This document shows positions 34,822-42,718 of a stretch of 64,000 nucleotides of DNA, in pieces. Source of the stretch: Nemertoderma westbladi. Lineage: Eukaryota > Xenacoelomorpha > Nemertodermatida > Nemertodermatidae. The notes below the pieces were generated by a model. It was not told where the DNA came from and made no database searches. It saw only the letters and a list, made by a program, of their open reading frames with translations. Both the position numbers and the translations under genes were made by a program. How positions within the stretch are numbered: position 1 is the first letter of the stretch; every line of letters starts with the position of its first letter. The stretch spans positions 186,001 through 250,000 of the forward strand of contig JAUCBJ010001846.1 in assembly GCA_032718475.1 (NCBI GenBank), in the 5' to 3' direction.

Positions 34822-35517
34822 TTACAACACTTGAGTATTTTGGTGGTTTGCTTGGCGTTTTAGCGCGCAGTCAATTTGGATGCTGGCCATGTCATAACTA
34901 TTTTTACATACCTTTTGTGCCGCAATTGAAAGCTCTGTGCAGCTAATAACAACAGTGTTGTTTGATTGGTATTTTGTTAGCAAGGCGTTAAATTTTTTAA
35001 TGAGTGAGTCGTTTTCCCTGTAATGGTAGGTTTTTTGTCTGACCTCATCTATTAGGTTTATTTCTTGTTGGGTGGGGTGGGTAATAACAATATTGTTGGC
35101 TTTGAATATTGAGGGTAAGTAGTTTGAGCACATGGTGTGCATGGAGCCAAAGATAACAATGTTTTTGATGCTGTTGGCCTTTAGCTGATCAATTGTGGCA
35201 TGTATTGGGTGGATTAGCGGGGTTTTGATTTGACAGGTGATTTGATCAAGGGTTTCGTGTAGGGTGATGTTTGGAATAAGTAAATATTTTATATCAAGGT
35301 TTATTAGTGAATGAATGTAGCCAAGCAGTATGGGTTTTAGTTTTTCAACGTTATTGGGTAGGTGAGAGTTGATGTGGCAAAAGTTGGTGTTTAACAGTTT
35401 AAAGGGGAAGGTGTTGTCTGCCCTGTAAAGCTTGCGGTAGCGTTTATTGAGTTGTTCTATATAAAACGTGGTTGACCTAGCCCCAAGGCCGAGTAAGCCA
35501 ATGCTTGCTTTGATCAC
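34822..35517 (-). CDS. Asp/Glu racemase-family protein in the egtBD operon
   Basis: The 231-residue protein belongs to the Asp/Glu/hydantoin racemase superfamily: IGLLGLGARSTTFYIEQLNKRY at the start, YLLIPNITLHETLD where the first catalytic Cys usually sits, VIFGSMHTM in the middle, and VVISCTELSIAAQKV with the second Cys. The first Cys appears to be replaced (PNITLH rather than a PCNT-type loop), so ordinary two-base racemisation is doubtful. Its ATG overlaps the TGA of egtD, which implies co-translation. Given the operon, it may act on an ergothioneine-pathway or sulfur amino acid compound, but that is inference. Confidence 0.75.
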   Translation of the reverse strand: MIKASIGLLGLGARSTTFYIEQLNKRYRKLYRADNTFPFKLLNTNFCHINSHLPNNVEKLKPILLGYIHSLINLDIKYLLIPNITLHETLDQITCQIKTPLIHPIHATIDQLKANSIKNIVIFGSMHTMCSNYLPSIFKANNIVITHPTQQEINLIDEVRQKTYHYRENDSLIKKFNALLTKYQSNNTVVISCTELSIAAQKVCKNSYDMASIQIDCALKRQANHQNTQVL

Positions 35518-36464
35518 CTGTTTTGATTGAGCAGGTAGTTGGCAAAGTATTGTTGGCTGTCACTAAATTTGTTGGTTATTTCAAACCCTGTGTTTTGTAG
35601 GATGTTGGCAATGATTTGATCGTCATATTTTCGTGAGATTTCAGTCAACATTTTTTCACCCCTTTTAAATAAAAATGATTGATCTAGGGCTTCAATATGA
35701 ACTGTTTGTTTTTGACGGCTTTTTAGGTAACTTTTAACAATCCCTGATTGTTCACAGTATTGAGGTTCGTAGCTAAACGATTGAATGTCGAAATTTGCCC
35801 CTAGTTGCTTGTTGATTCTACTCAGCAAATTTAGGTTAAAGGCTTTGGTAATGCCTTTTTGATCGTTATAGGCGGGTAACACAATTGAGGTTGGTTTGAT
35901 CAAGTCAACCCCTAAAAATAGCTGATCATTTTTGTTTAGATAGGTGCTGAGATTTTCAATAAAATTGCCAGCCTCTTTATCGCTTAAATTACCCAAGCTA
36001 GACCCTAAAAATAAAACAATTTTGAGGGCGTTAGATGGTATTAAGTTTTTCAGCACTTGAAAATATTCACCGCACTTTGGTTTGACCGAAAGGGTTGCAA
36101 GCTCGGTTTTTAGCGATTGCTCAAGGCCGTTTAATGCGTTTTTGGAGATATCAACTGGAATATAACTAAAGTTGTAATTTTTTTTAGTGAGTGCTTCAAG
36201 TAGTCGCTTGGTTTTTAGCCCATTCCCTGCGCCTAGCTCAATTAATTCAAAATAAGTGTTGGTATTCAGACCAAAGGCATTAATGATCAACTTGATTTGC
36301 GTTTGGAAAATTTCTAACTCTGATCGGGTTAAATAATATTCATCCAATTGCATAATTTGGGTGAAAAGCAAACTCCCTGTTTCATCATAAAGGTATTTTG
36401 AAGAAACCGATTTGGGAACAGCACTTAAGCCCGCGTGTATGTCTTGTTTAAATTGTTGTGTCAT
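35514..36464 (-). CDS. egtD: L-histidine N(alpha)-methyltransferase (EgtD-like)
   Basis: EgtD trimethylates histidine to hercynine, the first step of ergothioneine synthesis. The 316 residues have the family opening FKQDIHAGLSAVPKSVSSKYLYDETGS, then YLTRSELEIFQ, the SAM motif LIELGAGNGLKTKRLLEAL, YIPVDISKNAL, VLFLGSSLGNL, and LGVDLIKP. I chose ATG 36464, which overlaps the egtB stop (ATGA); the frame extends further upstream into egtB. The pairing with an EgtB-type gene makes the pathway assignment firm, although some EgtD relatives have other amino acid substrates. Confidence 0.9.
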   Translation of the reverse strand: MTQQFKQDIHAGLSAVPKSVSSKYLYDETGSLLFTQIMQLDEYYLTRSELEIFQTQIKLIINAFGLNTNTYFELIELGAGNGLKTKRLLEALTKKNYNFSYIPVDISKNALNGLEQSLKTELATLSVKPKCGEYFQVLKNLIPSNALKIVLFLGSSLGNLSDKEAGNFIENLSTYLNKNDQLFLGVDLIKPTSIVLPAYNDQKGITKAFNLNLLSRINKQLGANFDIQSFSYEPQYCEQSGIVKSYLKSRQKQTVHIEALDQSFLFKRGEKMLTEISRKYDDQIIANILQNTGFEITNKFSDSQQYFANYLLNQNR

Positions 36465-37615
36465 ATTGATTGAACCAGTCGAATACCTGTAAATTGCCAA
36501 CGTTCATCGGGGTGAAAAAAATTACGATAAGTGTTGCGGCTGTGACCTTTGGGGGTCGCAACCGATCCCCCGCGAAGCACCATTTGATTGATCATAAATT
36601 TTGCGTTGTACTCACCTACCGCCCCTTCGCACTTTTTAAACTTTGGGTAAGGCAGATAAGCGCTGTATGTCCATTCCCACCGCACACCCCAAGCTAGTTT
36701 TAGTGCAGCCACTTCCCACTCAAACTCAGTGGGCAGTCGCATCTGCTTGTACTGGGCATAAGCGGCTGCCTCATAAAAACTTACATGTCCAACCAAAGCC
36801 TTGGGGTCAATCTTTTTTAAGCCTGATAGGGTGTAGTAGTGCCATTCACCCTTTATTTGGTGCCAGTATAAGGGGCACTTGATTTGGTGCTCTTTTCGCC
36901 ATAACCAGCCTTCTTCTAGCCAAAAGTTAGCCTCCTCATAACCGCCTGCTTCTATAAAAGCGATAAACTCCTCATTGGTAACTAGATGATTGTTAATTTC
37001 ATATTCATCCAAATAAATTTGATGGGCGCCTCGCTCATGGTCGTAACAAAAACCGTCCCCTTTATAGCCCACCTCGTAAACACCACTGTTAATTAAAACC
37101 GTATTTGATGACGCATTTCTTGCAGCCATTAAGTTGGAATGCTTTTGATAGATAGGAAAAGTGGGCTGATGACCCAAAATGTATTTGATGTCCGTGAGTA
37201 AAAGCTCTTGGTGTTGTTGCTCGTGGTTAATGCCCAAAATGACTAAATCGATCAACACTTGGCTGTTGTTTTGATCAAGCAGATCCAAAATTTTGTGGGT
37301 GATAAAGTCTCTGTAAGCGTAAATTTTTTCCAGCCCTGGGCGTGTCATATCACCTCGTTTAGCGCGAAGGGTTCGCTCGCCTAACGCGTTGTAATAGCTG
37401 TTAAAAAGATAGAAAAAATCCTGATTGTAAGGTTGATAATTTGCGACATATTTTTCCAGTATAAATGCCTCAAAAAACCAACTAGTATGTGCCAAATGCC
37501 ACTTTGGGGGGCTTACAAACTCAACAGGTTGCGCCACACAATCTTCAAAATTAAGTGATTGACAAAGCTGCTTGGTGAGCGCTCTGTTTTTAAGAAAAGT
37601 CTGCTGGATATCCAT
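36461..37615 (-). CDS. egtB: Hercynine sulfoxide synthase (EgtB-like, DinB plus FGE-sulfatase domains)
   Basis: EgtB is a mononuclear non-haem iron enzyme that joins hercynine to a thiol (gamma-glutamylcysteine or cysteine) with oxygen. The N-terminal DinB-like domain carries the iron ligands in KWHLAHTSWFFEAF (His43) and INHEQQHQELL (His131, His135). The C-terminal FGE-sulfatase domain (about 175-384) has VNSGVYEVGYKG-like entry, EYEINNHLVTNEEF, LPTEFEWEVAA, MVLRGGSVATP and RNTYRNFFHPDERW. At 384 residues it lacks the methyltransferase domain of OvoA. It heads an egtB-egtD-racemase-like operon with four-base overlaps. No EgtA, EgtC or EgtE is next to it. Confidence 0.9.
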   Translation of the reverse strand: MDIQQTFLKNRALTKQLCQSLNFEDCVAQPVEFVSPPKWHLAHTSWFFEAFILEKYVANYQPYNQDFFYLFNSYYNALGERTLRAKRGDMTRPGLEKIYAYRDFITHKILDLLDQNNSQVLIDLVILGINHEQQHQELLLTDIKYILGHQPTFPIYQKHSNLMAARNASSNTVLINSGVYEVGYKGDGFCYDHERGAHQIYLDEYEINNHLVTNEEFIAFIEAGGYEEANFWLEEGWLWRKEHQIKCPLYWHQIKGEWHYYTLSGLKKIDPKALVGHVSFYEAAAYAQYKQMRLPTEFEWEVAALKLAWGVRWEWTYSAYLPYPKFKKCEGAVGEYNAKFMINQMVLRGGSVATPKGHSRNTYRNFFHPDERWQFTGIRLVQSI

Positions 37616-37902
37616 TATAAAGTTTCTCTATGTAGAGTAGGCCATCAAAATTAAGCATTCAATGAAAAGGTTAAAATTGCTGAAAAAACTCACCAACAGT
37701 CAGTTTTGGTTTAAAGCATTAATAACAGTATTAAGTAGCTTGGCACGTTAAGCGTGGTGATTCCTAAATTAAAAACTAAAAAACTACAACAATATTGGAT
37801 TGTGTGCAACCGCTTGGTGGTGCATTCACCCAACGGGTCAACATGTGTGCAAAAATATGAAAAACACTTTCTGTCATAAGATGATTCTTGCCGTTTATTG
37901 AT

Positions 37903-38361
37903 ATGAGTTATTTATTAGGAATTGATTATGGCCTAAAGCGGATGGGGGTATCGGTTGGACAAACCATTACGTGCCGTGCCCGTTCACTGGGGGGGCTTTA
38001 CACCCAGCCTGAAAAACAGCGCTGGAAGCAGCTAGATGCTTTGATCAATCGTTGGAAGCCTGTGGGGCTGGTGTTTGGCAAGCCTTTGGATAAAGACGGC
38101 GGCATGCAGCCGATGATGTATACAGTGTTTGATTTTGTTTGGCTGTGTATTAAGCGCTACAATACGAAAGCCTACTGGATTGATGAGCGCTACACCACCT
38201 TAAGTGCCAAGTCAGACTTGGGTTGGCGATTTTCTAGCCAACAGGCTAAAAGAGACCGATTATTGGTGGATGGGCAATCAGCAATGCTGATTTTATCAGA
38301 CTGGCTGGCCTTAACCGATCAACAAAAGGAGCAAAGCATTGTCCCAAATTCAATCACCTGA
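37903..38361 (+). CDS. ruvX: RuvX/YqgF family endonuclease (pre-16S rRNA nuclease / putative Holliday junction resolvase)
   Basis: The 152-residue RNase H-fold protein starts MSYLLGIDYGLKRMGVSVGQ, with the first catalytic Asp in GIDYG. It shows GLVFGKPLDKDG, YWIDERYTTLSA with the second acidic site, and VDGQSAMLILSDWL at the end, where the Asp is conserved. I chose ATG 37903 over an upstream TTG. It is the first gene of a seven-gene overlapping operon; the pyrR start lies inside its 3' end. The family matures 16S rRNA 5' ends and has been linked to recombination. Confidence 0.92.
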   Translation: MSYLLGIDYGLKRMGVSVGQTITCRARSLGGLYTQPEKQRWKQLDALINRWKPVGLVFGKPLDKDGGMQPMMYTVFDFVWLCIKRYNTKAYWIDERYTTLSAKSDLGWRFSSQQAKRDRLLVDGQSAMLILSDWLALTDQQKEQSIVPNSIT

Positions 38362-38833
38362 TCACTTAATTAATCAGCTGGCTTTGGTTTTAGAACAGCA
38401 ATTTAGCCCGCTTGAAGATCACCTAATTGTTGGCATTGAGCGGGGGGGTTTGTATGTAGCCAAACAACTAAAAACACAGTGCGCTGGCATTGCAAATGTA
38501 TACTCACTAAATATTAATTTTTACCGAGACGATTTTCAAAAAGTAGGGTTATTACCCAACACCGGGCCTTCAAATTTACCCGCAAGCATTGATGATCGGC
38601 GCATTTTATTAATTGATGATGTGTTATATACTGGGCGTACCATACGCGCTGCAATGAATGAATTATTTGATTATGGAAGGCCCCACTCAATTGCTTTGTG
38701 TGTGCTTTATAGGCGCATGGGTCGAGAGCTCCCTATTGAACCGGATTGGGCAGGCCAAACCCTTCAATTGCCAAACACTCAAAATATTCGCTTGTATCAG
38801 GCAGATGAAAACCTCCAAGCACAAATTGTATGA
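38339..38833 (+). CDS. pyrR: PyrR-type bifunctional pyr regulator/uracil phosphoribosyltransferase
   Basis: The 164-residue phosphoribosyltransferase-fold protein has LIVGIERGGLYVA, INFYRDDF, the PRPP loop ILLIDDVLYTGRTIRAA and VLYRRMGRELPI. Start is TTG 38339, preceded by AAAGGAG at suitable spacing, so it overlaps ruvX by 23 bases. In Bacillus PyrR is an RNA-binding attenuator; in gammaproteobacteria its role before pyrB is less clear. The downstream pyrB begins in its last four bases. It probably senses UMP and PRPP to tune the operon, which is inference. Confidence 0.9.
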   Translation: MSQIQSPDHLINQLALVLEQQFSPLEDHLIVGIERGGLYVAKQLKTQCAGIANVYSLNINFYRDDFQKVGLLPNTGPSNLPASIDDRRILLIDDVLYTGRTIRAAMNELFDYGRPHSIALCVLYRRMGRELPIEPDWAGQTLQLPNTQNIRLYQADENLQAQIV

Positions 38834-39816
38834 ACGATTCCATCCAAAGTGATGTCACGTGTTTTGATTCATCCTTCACCCATTTTTTAACCACTAAGGG
38901 GGTAACAATTGGTGAAGTTGAAAAAATTTTACACCTCGCACAGTCTTTTTTTGATCCCAACAGTAACACCTTAAAAAAAGTACCCTTGTTACGGGGCTTG
39001 ACTGTGGCCACGTTATTTTTTGAACCCAGTACGCGCACAAGAACCACCTTTGAGTTAGCGGCCAAAAGGCTTTCAGCTGATGTCCTCAATATTGATATTG
39101 GTTATTCATCCAGCAAAAAAGGCGAAACGTTATTAGACACGGTGCGTAATTTAGAAGCCATGCAGGTCAATATGCTAGTGGTTCGTCATTTTGAAGGCGG
39201 TGCACCACATTTTTTAGCTCAACAGGTTGGCAAAAATGTATCGATCATTAATGCAGGTGATGGTTGTCACCAACACCCCACCCAAGCACTTTTAGATGCC
39301 CTAACCATTGCCCAACACAAAGGGGGGTTTAGTAAGTTGGTTATTGCAATTTTGGGGGATGTTGAACATTCCCGTGTTGCACGTTCCCAGCTGCATGTTT
39401 TTTTAGGCTTGGGGGTTAAGCAAATCAGAATTGTAGGGCCTAGTACACTTTTTAGCGCACACACACTAGATCGGCGCATCAAACATTTTAGTTGTGTGGA
39501 AGAAGGCTTAGCAGGCGTGGATGTGGTGATTGTACTTCGCTTACAAAAAGAGCGCATGGTGCACACCTATTTGCCTAGTTTTGAAGAATACTTTAAGTTT
39601 TTTGGCTTAACGAAGAAGCGATTATCTTATGCCAAGCCCGATGCCATTGTGATGCACCCAGGGCCAGTTAATCGATCGGTTGAAATTGTATCAAACATTG
39701 TTGATGGCACACGTTCGGTCATATTAGAACAAGTAACCAACGGCATTGCTGTTCGCATGGCCGTGATGGCCTTGCTTGCTCAGTCTCAATCAGCAAAAAA
39801 GCGTGATGCAGTATAA
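38830..39816 (+). CDS. pyrB: Aspartate carbamoyltransferase catalytic subunit
   Basis: PyrB joins carbamoyl phosphate and aspartate, the committed pyrimidine step. The 328-residue protein has EPSTRTRTTFELAAKRL (carbamoyl phosphate loop), FEGGAPHFLAQ, INAGDGCHQHPTQALLDALT, AILGDVEHSRVARSQ, and MHPGPVNRSVEI. The ATG overlaps the pyrR stop. The overlapping downstream gene encodes a dihydroorotase-like protein that lacks catalytic residues, so this should be the Pseudomonas-type PyrB-PyrC' dodecamer. No pyrI regulatory gene is present. Confidence 0.95.
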   Translation: MNDSIQSDVTCFDSSFTHFLTTKGVTIGEVEKILHLAQSFFDPNSNTLKKVPLLRGLTVATLFFEPSTRTRTTFELAAKRLSADVLNIDIGYSSSKKGETLLDTVRNLEAMQVNMLVVRHFEGGAPHFLAQQVGKNVSIINAGDGCHQHPTQALLDALTIAQHKGGFSKLVIAILGDVEHSRVARSQLHVFLGLGVKQIRIVGPSTLFSAHTLDRRIKHFSCVEEGLAGVDVVIVLRLQKERMVHTYLPSFEEYFKFFGLTKKRLSYAKPDAIVMHPGPVNRSVEIVSNIVDGTRSVILEQVTNGIAVRMAVMALLAQSQSAKKRDAV

Positions 39817-41035
39817 AGCAATATTAATTCAGTCAATTCAAGTATTTAATGCGGCGACTCAGTCGCTAGAATTAAAAGATATTTATGTTGAAAATGGGCA
39901 TATTCAGTCGCTAGATCAGCGCAAGGTACTTGATGATTGTTTGGTGATAAGCGGCGAGTCTCGCATCGCCATGCCAAGGCTGGTGGATTACTCGGCTAAG
40001 ATCGAATCATTTGATCAGCTTAAACCATTAAACAAAACGCTCCAATCAGCTGGGGTGGGGACAACTTATGTTAATTTTAGCGTACAGGCATATCTGCAAC
40101 ACCAACATTTATTAAGTAGTTGGTCAAATAATCAAAGCAGTGATTGCTGCATTTTGCCTGTTTTACCCCTAGCAGAATCAGGTCAAATGTCTTCCATTTT
40201 ATCCCTTCAATTGGCGGGGGCTCGGGCATTTTCAAATGCAGGTGCATGTGGTTTAACTTTGAGTGCGATGATCAATATATTTCGTTATATTTCAGACACA
40301 AAGCTTCTTGTCATTATTGATGTAAGCCACCATGCTGAACACAAAGGTGCCCTTCATGCGGGTAACACGGCTTATTGGATGGGGGTAAAGCGTTCACCTA
40401 CCATTGAAGAAAGTATGTGGGTGAGCTATTACATTGAGCTAGCATTACTGACACAAGTACCCATTCATTTTCGATCCATTAGTGCTGCCCGTTCAGTTAA
40501 GCTAATCGAACAAGCCAAGGCATGTGGTATGAAGGTGAGCTGCGATACTTCAATTCTACATTTGCTCTTCACCGACCAACAAACCCAAGGGTTTGGTGAT
40601 TATTTTCGTATTCAACCCCCCCTTCGCTCATCCGCTGATCAGCTAGCCTTAATCGAAGGACTTCAAACTGGGGTGATTGACTCAATCAGCTCAATGCACG
40701 GGGCGGCCTCCTATAATGTGCTGTGTGCACAAAAACATTGGCAGGTGTTGGGGGATTTTTGGCCCCTAGTCTATCACCTTGTTTCGGCTAATCAGCTAAG
40801 TTTGGTACAAGCGATCAATTGTGTGACCCGTCGCCCAGTCACTTTGGTTACGGTGGTTGATGCACCAACCGTTGAAGTTGGTCAACCCGCTAGTTTTTGT
40901 ATTTTCAGCCCCACAGGCTCTCACCTAATCACATCATTGGTGCCAGAGGTGATAGAGAAAATTGGGCATGAGACACTAGCTGGTGGTTTGGTTGAATATG
41001 TAATCGCAGGTGGCTGTGTGTTTAGCCATGCGTAG
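39806..41035 (+). CDS. pyrC': Inactive dihydroorotase-like subunit (PyrC')
   Basis: The 409-residue amidohydrolase-fold protein aligns with dihydroorotase but has lost the chemistry. The usual D-x-H-x-H-x-R-x-P-G is replaced by LVDYSAKIESFDQ, and HVxHxS-type sites read HFRSIS. Fold landmarks remain (SCDTSILHLLFTD, PPLRSSADQLALIEGLQTG and NCVTRRPV). Start is ATG 39806, overlapping pyrB by 11 bases. In Pseudomonas such PyrC' proteins are structural partners needed for ATCase assembly, and I infer the same role. A true dihydroorotase must be encoded elsewhere. Confidence 0.85.
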   Translation: MQYKAILIQSIQVFNAATQSLELKDIYVENGHIQSLDQRKVLDDCLVISGESRIAMPRLVDYSAKIESFDQLKPLNKTLQSAGVGTTYVNFSVQAYLQHQHLLSSWSNNQSSDCCILPVLPLAESGQMSSILSLQLAGARAFSNAGACGLTLSAMINIFRYISDTKLLVIIDVSHHAEHKGALHAGNTAYWMGVKRSPTIEESMWVSYYIELALLTQVPIHFRSISAARSVKLIEQAKACGMKVSCDTSILHLLFTDQQTQGFGDYFRIQPPLRSSADQLALIEGLQTGVIDSISSMHGAASYNVLCAQKHWQVLGDFWPLVYHLVSANQLSLVQAINCVTRRPVTLVTVVDAPTVEVGQPASFCIFSPTGSHLITSLVPEVIEKIGHETLAGGLVEYVIAGGCVFSHA

Positions 41036-41915
41036 CCCCTCTATTTTCAGTACAACAAGCAAAATTGTCAGCCAAAACGCTTGTTCAGATAGCCAGTATG
41101 TCATGCGTTTGGAAATGCCCCAAATTGCACAAGTGGCCAAGCCTGGTCAGTTTTTACATATTCGTTGTGATCAATTGCTTTTAATGCGCAGGCCTCTTTC
41201 AATTATGCGCTGTGATCAAAAACAAGGCTATGTTGATATTTTATATAAAGCAGTGGGTGAGGGCACAGCGCTTTTAAGCCAAAAAAAAGCAGGCGACACC
41301 TTAGCGGTTCTAGGCCCCATTGGTAATGGCTTTGATGTTGAAGATGTGCAAAGATCACTTTTAATTGGTGGGGGATTGGGGATGCCACCGATGATTTTTT
41401 TGGCCGAATATTTAAAGAAACAAAATATTGAATACTCGCCCATATTAATGCTTGGTTCTGAAATTGCATTTCCATTTAAAGTTGAACCTTCAAAGCTACT
41501 GACAAAAGAACTACCTGCCAATGTGATGGCTAGCATGCCATTGATGGAGGATTTAAAAATACCCTGTCGTTTGGGTAGCCAAACACTTGATCAAGCAGGT
41601 TTATATAAGGGGTTTGTTACCGAGTTGGCAGCGCATTACTTAGCAAACTTGTTGCCTGAAATTACCCAAACAGTTCGTATATTTGCTTGTGGGCCGAGCG
41701 TGATGTTAGCGGCGGTTGCAAAATTGGCTGATCGTTTTAACTTAGATTGCCAACTATGTTTGGAAGAACATATGGCCTGTGCGGTAGGGGGTTGTGCGGG
41801 TTGTGTTGTGTCCGTTGATGTGGGGGGTAAAAAAATAATGAAACGGGTATGTGTGGACGGGCCAGTATTTTGTGCCAAGCAAGTATATAGTCAAAAGTTT
41901 GTGGAAGTAGGATGA
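41028..41915 (+). CDS. pyrK: PyrK-like dihydroorotate dehydrogenase electron transfer subunit
   Basis: This 295-residue ferredoxin-reductase-like protein has the FAD motif MRRPLSIM, the NAD-binding GGGLGMPPMIFLAEYL, and a 2Fe-2S cluster motif CLEEHMACAVGGCAGCVV. These are PyrK hallmarks. PyrK usually transfers electrons from PyrD class 1B to NAD+. No pyrD adjoins it. Start is ATG 41028, eight bases before the pyrC' stop; proC starts inside its last four bases. It may serve another PyrD or a different oxidoreductase. Confidence 0.86.
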   Translation: MRSPSIFSTTSKIVSQNACSDSQYVMRLEMPQIAQVAKPGQFLHIRCDQLLLMRRPLSIMRCDQKQGYVDILYKAVGEGTALLSQKKAGDTLAVLGPIGNGFDVEDVQRSLLIGGGLGMPPMIFLAEYLKKQNIEYSPILMLGSEIAFPFKVEPSKLLTKELPANVMASMPLMEDLKIPCRLGSQTLDQAGLYKGFVTELAAHYLANLLPEITQTVRIFACGPSVMLAAVAKLADRFNLDCQLCLEEHMACAVGGCAGCVVSVDVGGKKIMKRVCVDGPVFCAKQVYSQKFVEVG

Positions 41916-42718
41916 AGATGGGTTTGATTGGTGCGGGAAATATGGGCAGGAGCATGCTTCAAGGTTGGGTGAGTTGTAACATCAACCCTTCATCCATTTT
42001 TTTAGCTGAGATCAACAGGGATGTTCAGGCTATATTAGTGAGAAAATGGGGCATTAGGGGTGCTTCGATTGAGCAAATTGCCAAGCACTGTGATGTGATT
42101 GTGCTGGCCGTTAAACCTATTTTTATTATTGAAGTTTGCCAAAAGATCGTGCAAGTTTTAAGCACTCAAACACCTGTGGTGCTTTCAATTGCGGCGGGTG
42201 TTCGTTTAAGCACACTAAGTGATCATTTAGGTAAAACCTTACCAATAGTACGCGTGATGCCTAATATTGGTGCACAGGTTCAACATGGCATGTCAGTGTT
42301 GTGTGCACAAACAAATGTTAAAAAGCCGCATCGTGTATTGGCTGAGAAACTAATCAGTGCCATCGGTGATTGTTTTTGGGTGGAAGATGAAAATTTAATG
42401 AATATTGTCACTGCTTTGTCAGGTAGTGGTCCCGCATATTTTTTGCTGATGGCCGAGATGATGATTAAAGCAGGTGTAAAAAAAGGACTCAGTCCTGATC
42501 AAGCCAAGCACCTTGTAACTCAAACATTGATAGGTACAGCCAAATTACTTGAAAAAGGTGATTCACCTCGGCAATTGCGAGCAGCTGTGGCCTCAAAAGG
42601 GGGCACCACTGAGCGTGCAATTGGTGTATTTTTATCAGGTGGTTTTGACAAGTTATGTGATGATGCAGTCAGCAGTGCTTATGATCGTTCCGTTGAAATC
42701 GAAAAACAGATCACATGA
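41912..42718 (+). CDS. proC: Pyrroline-5-carboxylate reductase
   Basis: ProC reduces P5C to proline with NAD(P)H. The 268-residue protein starts KMGLIGAGNMGRSMLQGW (Rossmann motif) and has VIVLAVKP, IAAGVRLSTL, VRVMPNIGAQV and the conserved ALSGSGPAYFLLMAEMM, followed by VASKGGTTERAI. Length and motif order are standard. Its four-base overlaps on both sides place it between pyrK and ilvA in one operon, although it belongs to another pathway. Confidence 0.95.
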   Translation: MKMGLIGAGNMGRSMLQGWVSCNINPSSIFLAEINRDVQAILVRKWGIRGASIEQIAKHCDVIVLAVKPIFIIEVCQKIVQVLSTQTPVVLSIAAGVRLSTLSDHLGKTLPIVRVMPNIGAQVQHGMSVLCAQTNVKKPHRVLAEKLISAIGDCFWVEDENLMNIVTALSGSGPAYFLLMAEMMIKAGVKKGLSPDQAKHLVTQTLIGTAKLLEKGDSPRQLRAAVASKGGTTERAIGVFLSGGFDKLCDDAVSSAYDRSVEIEKQIT

